DNA of 64,000 bases from Ophiura sarsii (taxonomy: Eukaryota; Echinodermata; Ophiuroidea; Amphilepidida; Ophiuridae). The notes beneath the pieces are model-generated. The model saw only the letters and a program-made list of their open reading frames with translations. It was not told the DNA's origin and did no database searches. Below, one piece after another: positions 59,001 through 64,000 of this stretch (position 1 is the stretch's first letter; the number at the start of each line of letters is the position of its first letter). Position numbers and translations under genes: made by a program. The stretch is taken from assembly GCA_035610835.1 (NCBI GenBank), contig CM069454.1, positions 57,828,580-57,892,579 of the forward strand. The letters run 5' to 3'.

Positions 59001-62000
59001 TCATACCATTATGTCTTTTATATCAAAAATTCATTTACTTTTTCGCCTGTGACATTGTGTCATCTGTGCCAAACCGGGTTTTATTCTTCTCATATACTGT
59101 TATGTATTTATATCATAAATTCATTTACTTTTTCGCATGTGACATTGTGTCATCTGTGCCAAACCGGGTTTTTATTCTTCTCATATACTATTATGTATTT
59201 TATATCATAAATTCATTTACTTTTCCCCCTGTGACATTGTGTCATCTGTGCCAAACCGGGTTTTATTCTTCTCATATACCATTATGTCTTTTATATCATA
59301 AATTCATTTACTTTTTCGCCTGTGACATTGTGTCTTCTGTGTCAAACCGGGTTTCATTCATTTCATATACCATTATGTGTTTTATATCATAAATTCATTT
59401 ACTTTTTCGCCTGTGACATTGTGTCATCTGTGCCAAACCGGGTTTTATTCTTCTCATATACTATTATGTATTTTATATCATAAATTCATTTACTTTTTGG
59501 CCTGTGACATTGTGTCATCTGTGCCAAACCGGGTGTTATTCTTCTCATATACTATTATGTATTTTATATCATGAATTCATTTACTTTTTCCACTGTGACA
59601 TTGTGTCATCTGTGCCAAACCGGGTTTTATTCTTCCCATATACTATTATGTATTTTATATCTTAAATTCATTTACTTTTTCGCCTGTGACATTGTGTCAT
59701 CTGTGCCAAACCGGGTGTTATTCTTCTCATATACTATTATGTATTTTATATCATAAATTCATTTACTTTTTCGCCTGTGACATTGTGTCATCTGTGCCAA
59801 ACCGGGTTTTAATTCTTCCCATATACTATTATGTATTTTATATCATAAATTCATTTACTTTTTCGCCTGTGACATTGTGTCATCTGTGCCAAACCGGGTT
59901 TTAATCCTTCCCATATACTATTATGTATTTTATATCTTAAATTCATTTACTTTTTCGCCTGTGACATTGTGTCATCTGTGTCAAACCAGGTTTCATTCAT
60001 TTCATATACCATTATGTCTTTTATATCATAAATTCATTTACTTTTTTCCCTGTGACATGGTGTCATCTGTGCCAAACCGGGTGTTATTCTTCTCATATAC
60101 TATTATGTATTTTATATCATCAATTTGATTACTTTTTTGCCTGTGACATTGTGTCTTCTGTGTCAAACCGGGTTTCATTCTTTTCATATACCATTATGTC
60201 TTTTATATCAAAAATTCATTTACTTTTTCGCCTGTGACATTGTGTCATCTGTGCCAAACCGGGTTTTATTCTTCTCATATACTATTATGTATTTATATCA
60301 TAAATTCATTTACTTTTTCGCATGTGACATTGTGTCATCTGTGCCAAACCGGGTTTTATTCTTCTCATATACTATTATGTATTTTATATCATGAATTCAT
60401 TTACTTTTTCCACTGTGACATTGTGTCATCTGTGCCAAACCGGGTTTTAATTCTTCCCATATACTATTATGTATTTTATATCTTAAATTCATTTACTTTT
60501 TCGCCTGTGACATTGTGTCATCTGTGCCAAACCGGGTGTTATTCTTCTCATATACTATTATGTATTTTATATCATAAATTCATTTACTTTTTCGCCTGTG
60601 ACATTGTGTCATCTGTGCCAAACCGGGTTTTAATTCTTCCCATATACTATTATGTATTTTATATCATAAATTCATTTACTTTTTCGCCTGTGACATTGTG
60701 TCATCTGTGTCAAACCAGGTTTCATTCATTTCATATACCATTATGTCTTTTATATCATAAATTCATTTACTTTTTTTCCCTGTGACATTGTGTCATCTGT
60801 GTCAAACCGGGTTTTATTCTTCTCATATACTATTATGTCTTTTATATCATTAATTCATTTACTTTTTCGCCTGTGACATGGTGTCATCTGTGCCAAACCG
60901 GGTGTTATTCTTCTCATATACTATTATGTATTTTATATCATCAATTCAATTAATTTTTTGCCTGTGACATTGTGTCTTCTGTGTCAAACCGGGTTTCATT
61001 CTTTTCATACCATTATGTCTTTTATATCAAAAATTCATTTACTTTTTCGCCTGTGACATTGTGTCATCTGTGCCAAACCGGGTTTTATTCTTCTCATATA
61101 CTATTATGTATTTATATCATAAATTCATTTACTTTTTCGCATGTGACATTGTGTCATCTGTGCCAAACCGGGTTTTTATTCTTCTCATATACTATTATGT
61201 ATTTTATATCATAAATTCATTTACTTTTTCCCCTGTGACATTGTGTCATCTGTGCCAAACCGGGTTTTATTCTTCTCATATACCATTATGTCTTTTATAT
61301 CATAAATTCATTTACTTTTTCGCCTGTGACATTGTGTCTTCTGTGTCAAACCGGGTTTCATTCATTTCATATACCATTATGTGTTTTATATCATAAATTC
61401 ATTTACTTTTTCGCCTGTGACATTGTGTCATCTGTGCCAAACCGGGTTTTATTCTTCTCATATACTATTATGTATTTTATATCATAAATTCATTTACTTT
61501 TTGGCCTGTGACATTGTGTCATCTGTGCCAAACCGGGTGTTATTCTTCTCATATACTATTATGTATTTTATATCATGAATTCATTTACTTTTTCCACTGT
61601 GACATTGTGTCATCTGTGCCAAACCGGGTTTTATTCTTCCCATATACTATTATGTATTTTATATCTTAAATTCATTTACTTTTTCGCCTGTGACATTGTG
61701 TCATCTGTGCCAAACCGGGTGTTATTCTTCTCATATACTATTATGTATTTTATATCATAAATTCATTTACTTTTTCGCCTGTGACATTGTGTCATCTGTG
61801 CCAAACCGGGTTTTAATTCTTCCCATATACTATTATGTATTTTATATCTTAAATTCATTTACTTTTTCGCCTGTGACATTGTGTCATCTGTGTCAAACCA
61901 GGTTTCATTCATTTCATATACCATTATGTCTTTTATATCATAAATTCATTTACTTTTTTCCCTGTGACATTGTGTCATCTGTGTCAAACCGGGTTTTATT

Positions 62001-64000
62001 CTTCTCATATACTATTATGTCTTTTATATCATTAATTCATTTACTTTTTCGCCTGTGACATGGTGTCATCTGTGCCAAACCGGGTGTTATTCTTCTCATA
62101 TTCTATTATGTATTTTATATCATCAATTCAATTACTTTTTTGCCTGTGACATTGTGTCTTCTGTGTCAAACCGGGTTTCATTCTTTTCATACCATTATGT
62201 CTTTTATATCACAAATTCATTTACTTTTTCGCCTGTGACATTGTGTCATCTGTGCCAAACCGGGTTTTATTCTTCTCATATACTATTATGTATTTATATC
62301 ATAAATTAATTTACTTTTTCGCATGTGACATTGTGTCATCTGTGCCAAACCGGGTTTTTATTCTTCTCATATACTATTATGTATTTTATATCATAAATTC
62401 ATTTACTTTTTCGCCTGTGACATTGTGTCATCTGTGTCAAACCAGGTTTCATTCATTTCATATACCATTATGTCTTTTATATCATAAATTCATTTACTTT
62501 TTTCCCTGTGACATTGTGTCATCTGTGTCAAACCGGGTTTTATTCTTCTCATATACTATTATGTCTTTTATATCATTAATTCATTTACTTTTTCGCCTGT
62601 GACATGGTGTCATCTGTGCCAAACCGGGTGTTATTCTTCTCATATACTATTATGTATTTTATATCATCAATTCAATTAATTTTTTGCCTGTGACATTGTG
62701 TCTTCTGTGTCAAACCGGGTTTCATTCTTTTCATACCATTATGTCTTTTATATCAAAAATTCATTTACTTTTTCCCCTGTGACATTGTGTCATCTGTGCC
62801 AAACCGGGTTTTATTCTTCTCATATACTATTATGTATTTATATCATAAATTCATTTACTTTTTCGCATGTGACATTGTGTCATCTGTGCCAAACCGGGTT
62901 TTTATTCTTCTCATATACTATTATGTATTTTATATCATAAATTCATTTACTTTTTCCCCTGTGACATTGTGTCATCTGTGCCAAACCGGGTTTTATTCTT
63001 CTCATATATCATTATGTCTTTTATATCATAAATTCATTTACTTTTTCGCCTGTGACATTGTGTCTTCTGTGTCAAACCGGGTTTCATTCATTTCATATAC
63101 CATTATGTGTTTTATATCATAAATTCATTTACTTTTTCGCCTGTGACATTGTGTCATCTGTGCCAAACCGGGTTTTATTCTTCTCATATACTATTATGTA
63201 TTTTATATCATAAATTCATTTACTTTTTGCCTGTGACATTGTGTCATCTGTGCCAAACCGGGTGTTATTCTTCTCATATACTATTATGTATTTTATATCA
63301 TGAATTCATTTACTTTTTCCACTGTGACATTGTGTCATCTGTTCCAAACCGGGTTTTATTCTTCCCATATACTATTATTTATTTTATATCTTAAATTCAT
63401 TTACTTTTTCGCCTGTGACATTGTGTCATCTGTGCCAAACCGGGTGTTATTCTTCTCATATACTATTATGTATTTTATATCATAAATTCATTTACTTTTT
63501 CGCCTGTGACATTGTGTCATCTGTGCCAAACCGGGTTTTAATTCTTCCCATATACTATTATGTATTTTATATCATAAATTCATTTACTTTTTCGCCTGTG
63601 ACATTGTGTCATCTGTGCCAAACCGGGTTTTAATCCTTCCCATATACTATTATGTATTTTATATCTTAAATTCATTTACTTTTTCGCCTGTGACATTGTG
63701 TCATCTGTGCCAAACCGGGTTTTATTCTTCTCATATACTATTATGTATTTTATATCATGAATTCATTTACTTTTTCCACTGTGACATTGTGTCATCTGTG
63801 CCAAACCGGGTTTTAATTCTTCCCATATACTATTATGTATTTTATATCTTAAATTCATTTACTTTTTCGCCTGTGACATTGTGTCATCTGTGCCAAACCG
63901 GGTGTTATTCTTCTCATATACTATTATGTATTTTATATCATAAATTCATTTACTTTTTCGCCTGTGACATTGTGTCATCTGTGCCAAACCGGGTTTTAAT
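56099..64000 (+). repeat. 91-92 bp satellite, array 2 (about 87 monomers, runs off the window)
   Basis: Type B monomers only, with core CCTGTGACATTGTGTCATCT and CCAAACCGGGTT. Variant monomers (such as CCAGGTTTCATTCATTTCAT, CTTTTTCCACTG, or a short CATACCATT form) recur in the same order at offsets of 2003-2004 bp (58968 to 60972, 59057 to 61061, 59377 to 61381), about 22 monomers. The next offset is 1726 bp, as if three monomers were lost. Long open frames across it come from alternating 91- and 92-bp monomers and are not genes. Confidence 0.97.

Noticed and set aside
56099..64000. CRISPR-like array
   Set aside because: Units are contiguous 91-92 bp monomers without unique spacers, in a eukaryotic context.

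Overview
The window is animal nuclear DNA: split genes with GT-AG introns, an AATAAA signal, tRNA-derived SINEs, many small inverted-repeat transposons with TA or 8-bp target duplications, and a large tandem satellite. The gene family and repeat style suggest a marine invertebrate deuterostome, perhaps an echinoderm. That placement is inference and not firm.

The main genic content is two copies of one gene facing each other. Each encodes a mono-ADP-ribosyltransferase of the PARP12/ZC3HAV1(ZAP)/TIPARP class with the order CCCH zinc finger, WWE1, WWE2, PARP catalytic domain. Copy 1 (+, 1-10523) has five visible exons and a 3' poly(A) signal; its 5' part lies outside the window. Copy 2 (-, 37119-28751) has the last four exons. 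Exon sizes, phases and parts of the introns match, so they form an inverted duplication separated by about 18 kb. Their damage is complementary. Copy 1 has an 8-bp insertion with stop codons in the WWE2 exon but an intact H-Y-I catalytic half. Copy 2 has an intact WWE2 exon but a 55-bp deletion that removes the catalytic His motif and breaks the frame. Copy 1 ends in a polybasic stretch plus a CaaX box (CIIQ). Copy 2 lost that end, and its Ser/Pro-rich tail has grown into ten 51-residue repeats.

Between and around the copies (10.6-28.7 kb and 37.1-50 kb) I see no convincing conserved protein gene. There are at least 20 inverted-repeat elements: TA-flanked MITEs, hAT-type elements with 8-bp duplications, foldbacks, and GC-rich GTAC-containing elements. 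Two introns of copy 1 carry tandem repeat elements whose units each contain a DR1-type nuclear receptor motif.

At 50.0-52.6 kb there is a relic of a second, unidentified gene. One exon is split by a 172-bp hAT-type MITE that supplies a replacement splice acceptor in the same phase. This relic is interleaved with two dimeric tRNA-SINEs (50.9-51.5 and 53.0-54.0 kb) and a second SINE family (47.3 and 51.7 kb).

A 91-92 bp satellite occupies 39.0-41.9 kb and 56.1 kb to the window end. The second array shows a higher-order period of about 2.0 kb (22 monomers).
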